Assembly (NCBI RefSeq): GCF_937123735.1
Contig: NZ_CAKZKL010000026.1
Span: 43,899-107,898, forward strand
DNA length: 64,000 nt
From: an uncultured Lentibacter sp.
GTDB taxonomy: Bacteria > Pseudomonadota > Alphaproteobacteria > Rhodobacterales > Rhodobacteraceae
Direction: 5' to 3'
In this document: positions 8,502 through 17,717 of the stretch, one piece after another
Position numbering within the stretch: the stretch's first letter is position 1
Layout: each line of letters starts with the position of its first letter
The notes under the pieces: generated by a model
Told to the model about the DNA's origin: nothing
Databases searched by the model: none
What the model saw: the letters and a program-made list of their open reading frames with translations, nothing else
Made by a program: the position numbers and the translations under genes

Positions 8502-10028
8502 TTAGCGCAGGCGTTGGCCGTTGGCGCGCAGGTGGCCATCCTTGGTGACTTCGACTTTGGAGGTGAGCCTGTCTTCGCCCGCGGCGGGCACAGCAAAAAG
8601 CGCCAGCATCATGCGGGCCCCTGTGGCTTGCGCCTCGTCCAACAGGCCCATGCTGACGAGTTTGTCCATGAGGGTGGTGGCTCCCGCCAGCTCAAGGTCA
8701 ACCGCGCCTGTGGGGCGGGGTATGCCGGGGATTGTCTCCATGTCGCTGTTGTCAAAGGTGAAGGCGCCTGTGCCTGTGAGGGCCGCGCCGGCGAGGCTGA
8801 GTTTGAGCGTGTTGAGATCAAGCGTATGCAGCTCGGCGGGCTTTGTGGCGCCTGTCTCCAGCGCGGTGAGGCCTGCGGGGTCGAGGATGTCAGAGAGCAG
8901 CTTGGCCTTGCCGGACAGCTCAAGGTGTAGTGTGGCGGGGTCGCGCGGGAGCTGGGCTGTCGGGTCGATCAGGCTCCAGAGCTTTTCGGAGGTTGTGAGC
9001 GCGCTCAGCTCGATGGTGAGGCCGTAAGTTTGCGTTTCTGGCGATGGGACAATGGGCATGGCGAGGGCAAACGCGCTTTTGGCGGCGTTGAGCTCGACGG
9101 GGAAGGGGGTTTGGCTGCTTGTCATCGTTGATGTGAGGCCCTGCACCGCGCCACTGTAGCTGAGGCCGCTCGCGCCCAGCGCCATTTTGAGCAGGCCGCT
9201 GTCGGAGGAAAAAGTGCCGATGGTTTGCTGGCCATTCTCTGTGATGTCGATGTGGGTGTTGCCGCCGGTGTGGCCAAAGCTGCCCTCAAAGGTGAAGCCT
9301 GCTTTGAGCATGGAGGAGGTGTTTGCGACATCAAACCCGCCAGTGGGGTAAGCGCCTGTGCCGAGGAATGTGAAGGCGTTGAGCGTGCCTGACAGTGCGA
9401 AGCGGTCTTCTGCGCGGGTGCTTTCGGGGGGCTGGATATCGACGGTGTAGGCGAGTGTATCGGCGGTGAAATCCTGCACGATGTCGCGCAGGCTGCCGAC
9501 CTTCATGGTGGTGCTGCCGGCGATGTTGGACAGGGACATTCCGAGTGTGCCGATGTCGACGGGCTTGCCCTCGATGACCAGCTCGCTCAGGGTCATATCG
9601 AGCGCGCTGGCGGTGTAGCTGTAGCGCATATTGCTGGCGCTGCCCGAAACTCTCATGGAGAGGTCGGTGGTGTCATAGGTGAGGGCACCGGAGACATCGG
9701 CCTCGCCCTCGTCTGAAATGCTGAAGGCGATGGGCAGGGTTTTGGGGAGGCTGATCTCAACCGTGCCGTTGGAGAGGTTGGTCAGAGACATTTCGCCCAT
9801 GTTGATCTCGATCTGGACGTCCTCCTCGGGGAGGGGCATCGACATGACGAGACCGGTGATTGTGAGCGTGTCGCCAGAGGTGGCCTCGCTGCCCTGCACC
9901 GAATAGCCGAAGCCTTGCATGGCGCTCTTCCATTCGCTCCAGACCTCTTGCGCGGTGATATCGGCGAGGGCGGGGGCGCTGGTGAGCGCAAGCAAAGAGC
10001 TGCTGAGAAGGAGTTTACGGGCGAACAT
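8502..10028 (-). CDS. DUF2125 domain protein, exported
   Basis: The 508-residue protein begins MFARKLLLSSSLLALTSAPALA, a clear Sec signal peptide with an AxA cleavage site. The rest is a long beta-rich region with repeated DTLTITGLVM/VQIEINMGEMSL-type strands, as in DUF2125 proteins of alphaproteobacteria. The repeating shallow beta pattern resembles AsmA-like or lipid-transfer-type envelope proteins, but function is unknown. The ATG at 10028 has GAAAGG at a good distance and gives the signal peptide; an in-frame start 60 bp upstream would bury it. It is divergent from the SDR gene at 10152. Confidence 0.8.
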   Translation of the reverse strand: MFARKLLLSSSLLALTSAPALADITAQEVWSEWKSAMQGFGYSVQGSEATSGDTLTITGLVMSMPLPEEDVQIEINMGEMSLTNLSNGTVEISLPKTLPIAFSISDEGEADVSGALTYDTTDLSMRVSGSASNMRYSYTASALDMTLSELVIEGKPVDIGTLGMSLSNIAGSTTMKVGSLRDIVQDFTADTLAYTVDIQPPESTRAEDRFALSGTLNAFTFLGTGAYPTGGFDVANTSSMLKAGFTFEGSFGHTGGNTHIDITENGQQTIGTFSSDSGLLKMALGASGLSYSGAVQGLTSTMTSSQTPFPVELNAAKSAFALAMPIVPSPETQTYGLTIELSALTTSEKLWSLIDPTAQLPRDPATLHLELSGKAKLLSDILDPAGLTALETGATKPAELHTLDLNTLKLSLAGAALTGTGAFTFDNSDMETIPGIPRPTGAVDLELAGATTLMDKLVSMGLLDEAQATGARMMLALFAVPAAGEDRLTSKVEVTKDGHLRANGQRLR

Positions 10029-10151
10029 GGGAAACCTTTCTGAACTGCGGCCTGCCGGCAATGTTTGTTTTGCTGCAAAGCAGATCAAGGGTGATCTGTC
10101 TGGACGTTAGCTTAGCAGAGCTTTACCACTGTTGAAAAACAGGAGGATGAC

Positions 10152-10904
10152 ATGGCGGATGTAACCGGCAAAACTGTGCTTATCACCGGCGCGAGCCGCG
10201 GGATTGGCGAGGCCACGGCCCGGCTGTTTGCCCAAAAGGGCGCGCATGTGGTTTTGACGGCGCGCAGCGCAGCGGTGATTGACGAGATCGCGCGCGACAT
10301 TGGCGAGAACGCCATGGCGGTTGCCTGTGATGTGGCGAATTACGGCGATATGCGCAACGCTGTGGAGCACGCTGTGGGCCGCTTTGGCGGGATCGACATC
10401 CTGATTGGCAATGCAGGCGTGATCGAGCCTGTGGCGATGCTCGCCGAGAGCGACCCAGCCGCCTGGGGCCAGGCCATCGATATCAACCTGAAGGGGGTTT
10501 ACCACGGAATGCGCGCTGTGATGCCGCATATGCTTGAGCAGGGGCACGGCACGATCATCACCATCAGCTCTGGCGCGGCGCACAACGCGCTGGAAGGCTG
10601 GAGCCATTATTGCGCCTCCAAGGCGGGTGCGGCCATGATGACCAAGGCGGCGCATGTGGAAGGCGCGGGCCACGGGCTGCGGGTGATGGGGCTTTCGCCC
10701 GGCACGGTGGCCACGCAGATGCAGCGCGAGATCAAGGCGAGCGGTGTGAACCCTGTGAGCCAGATGAGCTGGGAGGACCATATCCCCGCAGAGTGGCCGG
10801 CGCGCGCGCTTTTGTGGATGTGCGGGCCAGAGGCCGATGGGCACCTTGGGCAGGAACTGGCCCTGCGCGACGAGGCGCTGCGCCGGAAGGTGGGCCTGAT
10901 ATGA
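10152..10904 (+). CDS. Short-chain dehydrogenase/reductase
   Basis: This 250-residue classical SDR has the cofactor loop TGASRGIGEA near residue 13, NAG in GNAGVIEP and the catalytic Ser (ITISSGA) with YCASK. An AGGAGG ribosome site lies 6 bp before the ATG. Its stop overlaps the start of the enoyl-CoA hydratase gene (ATGA), implying coupled synthesis. The pairing suggests oxidation or reduction of a hydroxyacyl or oxoacyl substrate, but this is inference; the SDR family is too broad to name a substrate. Confidence 0.9.
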   Translation: MADVTGKTVLITGASRGIGEATARLFAQKGAHVVLTARSAAVIDEIARDIGENAMAVACDVANYGDMRNAVEHAVGRFGGIDILIGNAGVIEPVAMLAESDPAAWGQAIDINLKGVYHGMRAVMPHMLEQGHGTIITISSGAAHNALEGWSHYCASKAGAAMMTKAAHVEGAGHGLRVMGLSPGTVATQMQREIKASGVNPVSQMSWEDHIPAEWPARALLWMCGPEADGHLGQELALRDEALRRKVGLI

Positions 10905-11506
10905 TTACCCTCACAAAAGACGGAGCACTCTGGGTTGTGTCTCTAAACCGCCCTGAAAAGGCCAATTCGCTCACGGCGGCCATGCTGGAAGAGCTCTGCG
11001 AGATTGTCGAAGGTGCGGGCGCGGCGCGGGTGCTTGTGCTCACAGGGGAGGGCAAGGTTTTTTCCGCCGGAGCCGACCTTGACGAGGCGCGCGCAGGGCT
11101 GGCTACCTCGCCGCTCTGGGAGCGGCTTTCAGGCGCGGTGGCGGCTTTTGAGGGGCTCAGCATTGCCGCGCTCAACGGCACGCTGGCGGGCGGGGCCATG
11201 GGCATGGCGCTGGCCTGTGACATCAGGCTGGCTGTGCCTGCGGCCAAGTTTTTCTACCCAGTGATGAAGCTCGGCTTTCTGCCGCAACCCTCGGACCCGG
11301 CGCGGATGCGTGCGCTTATTGGCCCGGCGCGCGCCAAGCTGGTGCTGATGGGCGGGCAAAAGATATTGGCCGAGGAGGCGCTGGCCTATGGGCTGATTGA
11401 CCGGATCGTTGCGCCTGACGCGCTGTTGGAGCAGGCGCGGGACATCGCCGCTGATGTTTTGGCGGCAAAACCCGAGATTATCAGCGGCATCAAGCGGATG
11501 ATTTGA
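10901..11506 (+). CDS. Short enoyl-CoA hydratase/isomerase family protein
   Basis: The product has 201 residues, against about 255-265 for typical crotonases. The start (SLNRPEKANSL), the first oxyanion-hole segment (GEGKVFSAGADL) and the second (AALNGTLAGGAMGMALACDIRLA) are intact. The C-terminal trimerisation helices are shortened and the catalytic Glu positions are not obvious; after CDIRLA the protein ends in about 70 residues. It may bind acyl-CoA but catalyse a different crotonase-fold reaction. It is coupled to the preceding SDR and overlaps the convergent STAS-like gene by 17 bp at the 3' ends. Confidence 0.85.
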   Translation: MITLTKDGALWVVSLNRPEKANSLTAAMLEELCEIVEGAGAARVLVLTGEGKVFSAGADLDEARAGLATSPLWERLSGAVAAFEGLSIAALNGTLAGGAMGMALACDIRLAVPAAKFFYPVMKLGFLPQPSDPARMRALIGPARAKLVLMGGQKILAEEALAYGLIDRIVAPDALLEQARDIAADVLAAKPEIISGIKRMI

Positions 11507-11855
11507 CCCAGTCGCGCGCTTCTTCAAGCTCGGCCAGGTCAAACATGCGCAGCTTGGTTGAGATAAAATAGCCAGCGGCCTTTGTGAGCGGGCTGATCCA
11601 GCCGATATCAGACACGACGGCCACGCGCCGGATATGTTTGATATTGGCGATGTCAAACTTGAGGCCCGGCCAGATGATTGAGGGGTCAAAGCCTGTGAAG
11701 CTTTCGATCACCTCAATGAAGTTGACGGTGCCATGTTTGTCGATGAAGGCCTGCATGGGCGCGAGCGCCTTGTCATAGTCTTCGCGGGTGATATGGCCTG
11801 AAACCGTGATTGTGGCGGTTTTTGTGTTGTCGTCTTCGGCGTAGATCAGGGGCAT
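11490..11855 (-). CDS. SpoIIAA-like STAS/SEC14-type protein
   Basis: This is a 121-residue cytosolic protein of the SpoIIAA-like family (PF11964 type), seen from TVSGHITREDYD near the start, a hydrophobic strand around FIEVIESFTGF and the C-terminal VVSDIGWISP ... ISTKLRMFDLAELEEARDWV. Members adopt a STAS-like fold and may bind lipids or sense membrane stress; no enzymatic residues are known. It is convergent with the enoyl-CoA hydratase gene and divergent from the MscS channel gene. Confidence 0.8.
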   Translation of the reverse strand: MPLIYAEDDNTKTATITVSGHITREDYDKALAPMQAFIDKHGTVNFIEVIESFTGFDPSIIWPGLKFDIANIKHIRRVAVVSDIGWISPLTKAAGYFISTKLRMFDLAELEEARDWVKSSA

Positions 11856-12008
11856 GTCGGGCCCTCCTTCCTAGGGCATATATAGCAGAGCTGTTCTGTG
11901 CGCTCTTTGCGCTGGCGCAAGTTTGCTGGTCTGGCTCTGCTCAGTTGTAAAATTTGTCTGAACGGGGCATTAGCCATAGCTGTGGACGAGTTATCGGGGA
12001 AAGTGGAC

Positions 12009-13322
12009 ATGGACGGGCAACCAGAGATCATCACCATGGCGATGGGCTATTTGAACCAAGGCTGGGCGCTGGCGCAGGGCTGGCTTTTGAGCCCTGCGGC
12101 CTGGTCGCAGTTTGCCTTGCTGATTGTGGCTTATCTTTTGGCGGTTCTGGCGGCGCGGATGCTGCGGCCCAAGCTTGCCGCGCTGCTCACGCCCGAGGCC
12201 ACGCAGCAGAACATGCTGGCCAATGCGCGGCGCTGGCTTCTGGTGTTTATCCCGTTGATGCTGCCGCTTCTGGCCTATGTGTTTACCGCTGTAGGCGAAA
12301 GTGTGGTGCGCTCGCTGTTTGATTCGGGCGCTGTGATTGCCTTTGGCAAGCGGGTGTTTCTCTTCCTCGCTGCGCGCATTCTGGTGCGCGAGATCTTGAG
12401 CGACCCGTTTTTGAGGCTCTTGGGGCGCTATGTGTTGATCCCTGTGATGGCGCTTTATGCGATCGGTTTGCTGGATTTTGTCAGCCTCAAGCTGAGCGAA
12501 ACCGTGATCAGCCTTGGCAACATCAGCTTCTCGCTCATGTCGATCGTGCGCGGGCTGATTGCCGGCTCGATCCTGTTCTGGCTGGGGCGCTGGTCAAACG
12601 ATCAGTCGAGCGCCTTCATTGAAAAGCAGCAGGAGATGCGCCCCGCCACGCGCACGCTGGCGGCCAAGACAGCCGAGCTTATGATCTTTGGTGTGGCCTT
12701 TTTGTTGCTGATGAACATCATGGGCATATCGCTCACCTCGCTGGCGGTGCTGGGTGGTGCGATTGGTGTGGGCCTCGGCTTTGGCCTCCAGAAGATTGCA
12801 TCCAATTTCATCTCCGGTGTGATCCTGCTTGTTGAGGGGCAGGCAACCGTGGGCGACTATGTCGAGCTGGACGGTGGCGAGGCGGGCAAGATCGTGAAGA
12901 TGACAGCGCGTGCGGCCATATTAGAGACGTTTGATGGCCGCTGGATTGTGGTTCCCAACGAAGATTTTATCACCACGCGGGTGGTGAACTACTCGGATGC
13001 CGGCAGTGCCAACCGCTATGAGGCGCCCTTCTCGGTGAGCTATGACACCGATATCAACCTTGTGCCTGACATTGTTGAGGCGGCTGTGGCCAAGCACCCC
13101 AAGGTGTTGGCCAAGCCCTATCCGCCCGATTGCGAGCTGCGCGGCTTTGGCGACAGCGGCGTGGATTTTGCCGTTGAGTTCTGGGTCAACGGGCTGGACG
13201 ACGGCGAGAACAAGTTCACCTCCGATGTGCTCTTCCTCATTTGGAACGCGCTCAAGGACAACGGCATCACCATCCCCTATCCGCACCGTGTTGTGGAACT
13301 GCACGACAAGCGGCAAGGGTGA
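12009..13322 (+). CDS. MscS-family mechanosensitive ion channel
   Basis: The 437-residue protein has several N-terminal membrane helices. They are followed by the pore-lining and beta-domain signature of MscS: GAIGVGLGFGLQKIASNFISG, then VGDYVELDGGEAGKI and VVPNEDFITTRVVNYS. It would open under membrane tension and release solutes during osmotic downshift. The ATG at 12009 follows GGGGAAAGTGG and gives MDGQPEI; an upstream ATG at 11898 would add 37 residues without a good ribosome site. Its stop overlaps the GTG start of the next gene, so the two are coupled. Confidence 0.9.
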   Translation: MDGQPEIITMAMGYLNQGWALAQGWLLSPAAWSQFALLIVAYLLAVLAARMLRPKLAALLTPEATQQNMLANARRWLLVFIPLMLPLLAYVFTAVGESVVRSLFDSGAVIAFGKRVFLFLAARILVREILSDPFLRLLGRYVLIPVMALYAIGLLDFVSLKLSETVISLGNISFSLMSIVRGLIAGSILFWLGRWSNDQSSAFIEKQQEMRPATRTLAAKTAELMIFGVAFLLLMNIMGISLTSLAVLGGAIGVGLGFGLQKIASNFISGVILLVEGQATVGDYVELDGGEAGKIVKMTARAAILETFDGRWIVVPNEDFITTRVVNYSDAGSANRYEAPFSVSYDTDINLVPDIVEAAVAKHPKVLAKPYPPDCELRGFGDSGVDFAVEFWVNGLDDGENKFTSDVLFLIWNALKDNGITIPYPHRVVELHDKRQG

Positions 13323-14449
13323 AGCGCGCCCTTGTCATAGGGGCGGGCCCAGCGGGGCTGATGGCCGCCGAAGAGATGGCGCGCGCGGGGCTGCATGTGA
13401 CGGTGGCCGAGGCCAAGCCCAGCGTGGCGCGCAAGTTTCTCATGGCGGGGAAGTCGGGGCTCAACATCACGAAAGATCAGCCCTTCGAGGCTTTTGTTGC
13501 AGCCTATGAGCAGCCTGCCCTGCGCCCGATGCTGGAAGCTTTTGGGCCTGCGCAGGTGATAGCCTGGGCCGAAGCGCTGGAGCAGGAGGTCTTTACCGGC
13601 AGCTCCGGGCGCGTGTTTCCCAAGGCGATGAAGGCCTCGCCGCTTCTGCGCGCCTGGCTTGCAAGGTTGGCGGCGCTGGGCGTTGACATCAAGACGCGCC
13701 ACCGCTGGCTGGGCGGGCAGAGCTTTGATACGCCTACGGGGCAGGTTGCGCTTGCCGCCGATGTCACCGTGCTGGCCATGGGCGGCGCAAGCTGGGCAAG
13801 GCTCGGCTCCGATGGCGCCTGGGTCGCGCAGATGCCCGATCTTGTCGCGCCGTTCCAGCCCGCCAACATGGGCTTTGCTGTGGCGTGGTCGCGCCACATG
13901 GAGCCGCTGTTTGGCGCGCCTGTGAAGCCGGTCGCGCTGCGGGCTGGCGGGATCAAGCATCGTGGCGAATTTGTCGTCTCGCGGCGCGGGCTGGAAGGCA
14001 GCGGCATCTATGCTGTCTCTAAAGTGATGCGCGAAGGCGCGCCGCTCTGGCTGGACCTGATGCCAGACGTGACGCTTCAACAGATCGAGTCCCGCCTCGC
14101 AAAAGCGGGCAAACAGAGCCTGCCCAATGCGCTCAAACGGCTGAAGCTTGACCCTGTGAAGCGCGCGCTTTTCTTCGAGTTCGGCAAGGATAGAGACACA
14201 TCTGTTGCCCAAACGCTCAAAAACCTGCCCATCGCCCACGCGGGCCCAAGGCCGATGGACGAGGCGATCTCCACAGCCGGTGGCTTACGCTTTGAGGCGC
14301 TCACCGAAGGCCTCATGCTCAAAAGCCAGCCCAACATCTTTGCCGCCGGCGAAATGCTCGATTGGGAAGCCCCCACAGGCGGCTATCTCATCACAGCCTG
14401 CCTCGCCACAGGCAAATGGGCCGGCCGGCACGCGGCTCAAGCGGCCTAG
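13319..14449 (+). CDS. TIGR03862-type NAD(P)/FAD-dependent flavoprotein
   Basis: The 376-residue protein begins VKRALVIGAGPAGLMAAEEM, a GxGxxG dinucleotide fold, and continues with ARKFLMAGKSGLNIT, typical of the HI0933/BaiN-like flavoprotein family. It ends with the second FAD segment (NIFAAGEMLDWEAPTGGYLI). The length fits the TIGR03862 branch. Its GTG start overlaps the stop of the channel gene (GTGA). Substrate is unknown; related BaiN proteins reduce steroid-type substrates, but no such context is present here. Confidence 0.85.
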   Translation: MKRALVIGAGPAGLMAAEEMARAGLHVTVAEAKPSVARKFLMAGKSGLNITKDQPFEAFVAAYEQPALRPMLEAFGPAQVIAWAEALEQEVFTGSSGRVFPKAMKASPLLRAWLARLAALGVDIKTRHRWLGGQSFDTPTGQVALAADVTVLAMGGASWARLGSDGAWVAQMPDLVAPFQPANMGFAVAWSRHMEPLFGAPVKPVALRAGGIKHRGEFVVSRRGLEGSGIYAVSKVMREGAPLWLDLMPDVTLQQIESRLAKAGKQSLPNALKRLKLDPVKRALFFEFGKDRDTSVAQTLKNLPIAHAGPRPMDEAISTAGGLRFEALTEGLMLKSQPNIFAAGEMLDWEAPTGGYLITACLATGKWAGRHAAQAA

Positions 14450-14452
14450 CCC

Positions 14453-14597
14453 TTTTTTATTGCCTCAAATATCCCACCGATTCCGCGCAGCGAGTGCGCT
14501 CTATCGGTCATCGCGTTTGCTGCGCAAACTGCTTGGGGGGTCCGGGGGGAGCAGCGCTCCCCCCGGCGGGTCGGATTGTGCGCAGCACAATTCGAAA
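14453..14597 (-). repeat. Gene-end modular hairpin element, copy 2 (long form)
   Basis: On the minus strand, starting just past the polA stop, it has hairpin 1 (ATTGTGC/GCACAAT), hairpin 2 (a GGGGGGAGC-type arm), an extra module with GCAGTTTGCGCAGC and GATGACCGATAGAG, and the end box GGGATATTTGAGGCAATAA. It fills the gap to the convergent flavoprotein gene. Orientation follows polA. Confidence 0.85.
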
Positions 14598-14601
14598 TGA
14601 G

Positions 14602-17397
14602 TTAATGCGCCTCGGCCCAGTTTGCGCCTTGCCCGGCATCGACCACAAGCTGCACGTCGATCTTCACCGCCGGTTCGGCGGCGCCTTCCATAACCTCGCG
14701 GGCGCGGGCGATTGTTTCCTCGACAGCGCCATCTTCGACCTCGAACAGGAGTTCGTCGTGCACCTGCAAGAGCATCTTTGCGGGCAAGTCTGCAATCGCC
14801 TCTGGCATGCGGATCATGGCGCGGCGGATGATGTCGGCGGCGGTGCCCTGGATGGGCGCGTTGATGGCGGCGCGTTTGGCAAAGCCGGCGCGCGGGCCTT
14901 TGGCGGCGATCTCCGGGGTGTGGATCTTGCGGCCGAAAAGCGTCTCTACATAACCGTGACTTTTGGCAAATTCGGTTGTGGCGTCCATATAGGCCCGGAT
15001 GCCGGGGAAGCGTTCGAAGTAGCGGTCGATGAAGCCCTGCGCCTCGCCGCGCGGGATGCGCAGGTTGCGCGCGAGGCCAAAGCCCGAGATGCCGTAGATC
15101 ACGCCGAAGTTGATCGCCTTGGCGCGGCGGCGGATGTCGGGGGTCATCTCCTCCAGCGGCACATCGAAGATTTCCGAGGCGGTCATGGCGTGGATGTCGT
15201 GCCCGTCGCGGAAGGCCTGTTTGAGCGTGTCGATCCCTGCGATATGGGCGAGGATGCGCAGCTCGATCTGGCTATAGTCAAGCGCGATGAGTGTTTTGCC
15301 CTCTTCGGCGACAAAGGCTTCGCGGATGCGGCGGCCTTCCTCGCTGCGGATCGGGATGTTTTGCAGGTTCGGATCGGACGAGGCGAGGCGCCCGGTGTTG
15401 GCCCCTGTTTGCACATAGGAGGTGTGCACGCGGCCTGTTTCGGGGTTGATGTGGTCTTGCAGCGCGTCGGTGTAGGTGCTTTTGAGCTTGGAGAGCTGGC
15501 GCCAGTCCAGCACGCGCGCGGGCAGTTCGTGTTCTGTGGCCAGTTCTTCGAGCACATCGGCGCCCGTGGCGTAAGCGCCTGTTTTGCCCCGTTTGCCGCC
15601 TTCTATGCCCATCTCGTCAAACAGGATTTCGCCCAGTTGTTTGGGGCTGCCCACGTTGAAGCTGCGGCCGGCAAGCGCGTGAATTTCGGCCTCCAGCCCG
15701 GCCATTTTCTGCGCGAAAGCGTTGGACATGCGTGACAGCGTGTCACGATCCACCTTGATGCCGTGCATCTCCATTTGCGCCAGCACGGGCACAAGCGGGC
15801 GCTCCAGCCGTTCGTAGACGGAGGTGACCTTCTGGGCGTGCAGCTGTGGTTTGAAGAGCTGCCAGAGACGCAGGGTGATGTCGGCATCTTCGGCGGCATA
15901 TGTCACGGCGTCCTCAATGGCGACGCGGTCAAATGTGATGGCCGATTTGCCGCCGCCAAGGAGCGACTTGATCGGGATCGGCGTGTGGCCGAGGTAGCGC
16001 TCGGAGAGCGTGTCCATGCCGTGTCCGTGCTCGCCTGCGTGCAGTGCGTAGGACATGAGCATGGTGTCATCCATGGGGGCGATATTCAGGCCGTAGCGTT
16101 TGAGCATCTTGGCGTCATATTTCATGTTCTGCCCGATCTTGAGCACCGAGGGGTCCTCCAGGAGCGGTTTGAGCAGGGACAGGCACTGTTCCAGCGGCAT
16201 TTGCCCTTCTGTCAGCTCGTTTGTGCCAAAGAGCTGACCTTCTTCGCCCTCTTTATGCGCGAGCGGGATGTAGCAGGCATGGCCCGCCTCCACGCAGAGC
16301 GAAATGCCGACAAGGTCGGCGCGCATTTCGTCAAGGCCGGTGGTTTCGGTATCCACCGCCACATAGCCGCGGGCGCGGGCCTTGGCGATCCAGGCTTCCA
16401 GCGCTTCGGCTGTGTTGACCTTCTCGTAGGTTGCTGCGCCAAAGGCGGGGGCTTCGGGCGCGCCTGCGGGGGCGGCGGGGGCGTCTGGCTCCACGATCTC
16501 GGGGGCCTCTGCGCCAAGCTGGTCGGCGATCCGCTTGGAGAGCGTGCGAAACTCCATTTCGGCGAGGAAGCTCAGGAGCGTGTCTGGGTCGGGGTCTTGC
16601 ACCTCGAGGTCATCAAGCGTGAAGGTCAGCGGCGTTGCGCAATCGAGCTGCACGAGGCGTTTGGACAGTTCGATCTGGGCGCGGTGTTCGATGAGGGTTT
16701 CGCGGCGCTTGGGCTGTTTGATTTCGCTGGCGCGGTCGAGCAGCTCTTCGAGGCTGCCGTATTCGTTGATCAGCAGCGCGGCGGTTTTGATGCCGATGCC
16801 GGGCGCGCCGGGAACGTTATCAACCGAGTCACCGGCGAGCGCCTGCACATCGACAACGCGCTCGGGGTAGACGCCGAATTTTTCATGCACGCCGTCGCGG
16901 TCGATCCGGCGGTTTTTCATCGCGTCGAGCATTTCGACACCGCCGCCGACAAGCTGCATGAGGTCTTTGTCGGAGCTGATGATTGTGACGCGCCCGCCAG
17001 CCTCGCGCGCCTGAACCGCAAGTGTCGCGATCATGTCGTCGGCTTCGTAGCCCTCAAGCTCTTTGCAGGCGATGTTGAACGCCTCGGTGGCGCGGCGGGT
17101 GAGCGGCATTTGCGGGCGCAGATCTTCGGGCATGGCCTCGCGGTTGGCTTTGTAGAGCTCATACATATCGTTGCGGAAGGTGTGGGAGCCTTTGTCAAAG
17201 ATCACGGCGACATGTGTGGGCGCGTCGGGGCCTGTGTTGCCCTCAACGTAGCGGTGCAGCATGTTGCAAAAGCCAGCGACCGCGCCGATGGGCAGGCCAT
17301 CGGACTTGCGGGTGAGCGGGGGCAGCGCGTGATAGGCGCGGAAGATGAAGGCGGAACCGTCGATCAGATGAAGGTGGCAGCCTTTGCCGAATGTCAT
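14602..17397 (-). CDS. polA: DNA polymerase I
   Basis: The 931-residue protein is full length. It has the N-terminal 5' nuclease domain (about 1-300; HLHLIDGSAFIFRAYHALPPL, GYEADDMIATLA, SSDKDLMQLV, GDSVDNVPG). The 3'-5' exonuclease-like domain (around 350-530) retains VAVDTETTGLDEMR and YAAEDADITLRL, so proofreading residues are present. The polymerase domain (about 540-931) shows LIALDYSQIELRILAH, the O-helix region RRRAKAINFGVIYG and the catalytic LLQVHDELLFEVED. It fills gaps and removes RNA primers. The ATG at 17397 follows GGGAGA; a start 39 bp upstream has no family support. A self-complementary region lies upstream. Confidence 0.97.
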   Translation of the reverse strand: MTFGKGCHLHLIDGSAFIFRAYHALPPLTRKSDGLPIGAVAGFCNMLHRYVEGNTGPDAPTHVAVIFDKGSHTFRNDMYELYKANREAMPEDLRPQMPLTRRATEAFNIACKELEGYEADDMIATLAVQAREAGGRVTIISSDKDLMQLVGGGVEMLDAMKNRRIDRDGVHEKFGVYPERVVDVQALAGDSVDNVPGAPGIGIKTAALLINEYGSLEELLDRASEIKQPKRRETLIEHRAQIELSKRLVQLDCATPLTFTLDDLEVQDPDPDTLLSFLAEMEFRTLSKRIADQLGAEAPEIVEPDAPAAPAGAPEAPAFGAATYEKVNTAEALEAWIAKARARGYVAVDTETTGLDEMRADLVGISLCVEAGHACYIPLAHKEGEEGQLFGTNELTEGQMPLEQCLSLLKPLLEDPSVLKIGQNMKYDAKMLKRYGLNIAPMDDTMLMSYALHAGEHGHGMDTLSERYLGHTPIPIKSLLGGGKSAITFDRVAIEDAVTYAAEDADITLRLWQLFKPQLHAQKVTSVYERLERPLVPVLAQMEMHGIKVDRDTLSRMSNAFAQKMAGLEAEIHALAGRSFNVGSPKQLGEILFDEMGIEGGKRGKTGAYATGADVLEELATEHELPARVLDWRQLSKLKSTYTDALQDHINPETGRVHTSYVQTGANTGRLASSDPNLQNIPIRSEEGRRIREAFVAEEGKTLIALDYSQIELRILAHIAGIDTLKQAFRDGHDIHAMTASEIFDVPLEEMTPDIRRRAKAINFGVIYGISGFGLARNLRIPRGEAQGFIDRYFERFPGIRAYMDATTEFAKSHGYVETLFGRKIHTPEIAAKGPRAGFAKRAAINAPIQGTAADIIRRAMIRMPEAIADLPAKMLLQVHDELLFEVEDGAVEETIARAREVMEGAAEPAVKIDVQLVVDAGQGANWAEAH

Positions 17398-17717
17398 GCG
17401 CGTGTCTCCCCATAGGTCTGGGCTATGGTTTGCCACGTTGCGCGCCGCGCTTAAAGGGGATTATCGCCCAGCCCGAATAGCACCGCAGGTGCCGGGCTAT
17501 CGCCTGACCGCCCCGTCGGGCTGGCGATTTGGCAAAGTGTGGCGCGCCTCATTATTGGCGCGCGGGCTTGGCAGAGATAAAGTGCTTCGAAGGAGTGTTG
17601 TTCGCCATCCCGCGGTCAGGCGATGGCCCAACACTCTGGCGGGGGCAAAGGAACAGCTACTTGGGCCAAAAAAAGGCCGCCCGTGGGCGACCCGTTTCTT
17701 GCGCAATGTTTTGTGGC
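17398..17717. other. 320-bp gap between polA and the zf-CHCC gene with nested inverted repeats
   Basis: No coding sequence is supported here. Several overlapping inverted repeats can pair in different ways. GGGCTATCGCCTGACCGC (17494-17511) pairs with 17612-17629 at 17 of 18 positions. ATCGCCCAGCCCGA (17463-17476) pairs with 17516-17528 with one bulge. AGCCCG (17470-17475) can also pair with CGGGCT at 17493-17498. GAGTGTTG (17593-17600) pairs with CAACACTC (17629-17636). A minus-strand terminator lies at 17668-17691. It could be a polA leader RNA, an independent RNA or a palindromic element. Confidence 0.7.
17668..17691 (-). terminator. Rho-independent terminator after the zf-CHCC gene
   Basis: On the minus strand, arms GTCGCC and GGCGGC with a 4-nt loop are followed directly by a run of seven T. 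It lies 27 bp past the zf-CHCC stop. Confidence 0.75.
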
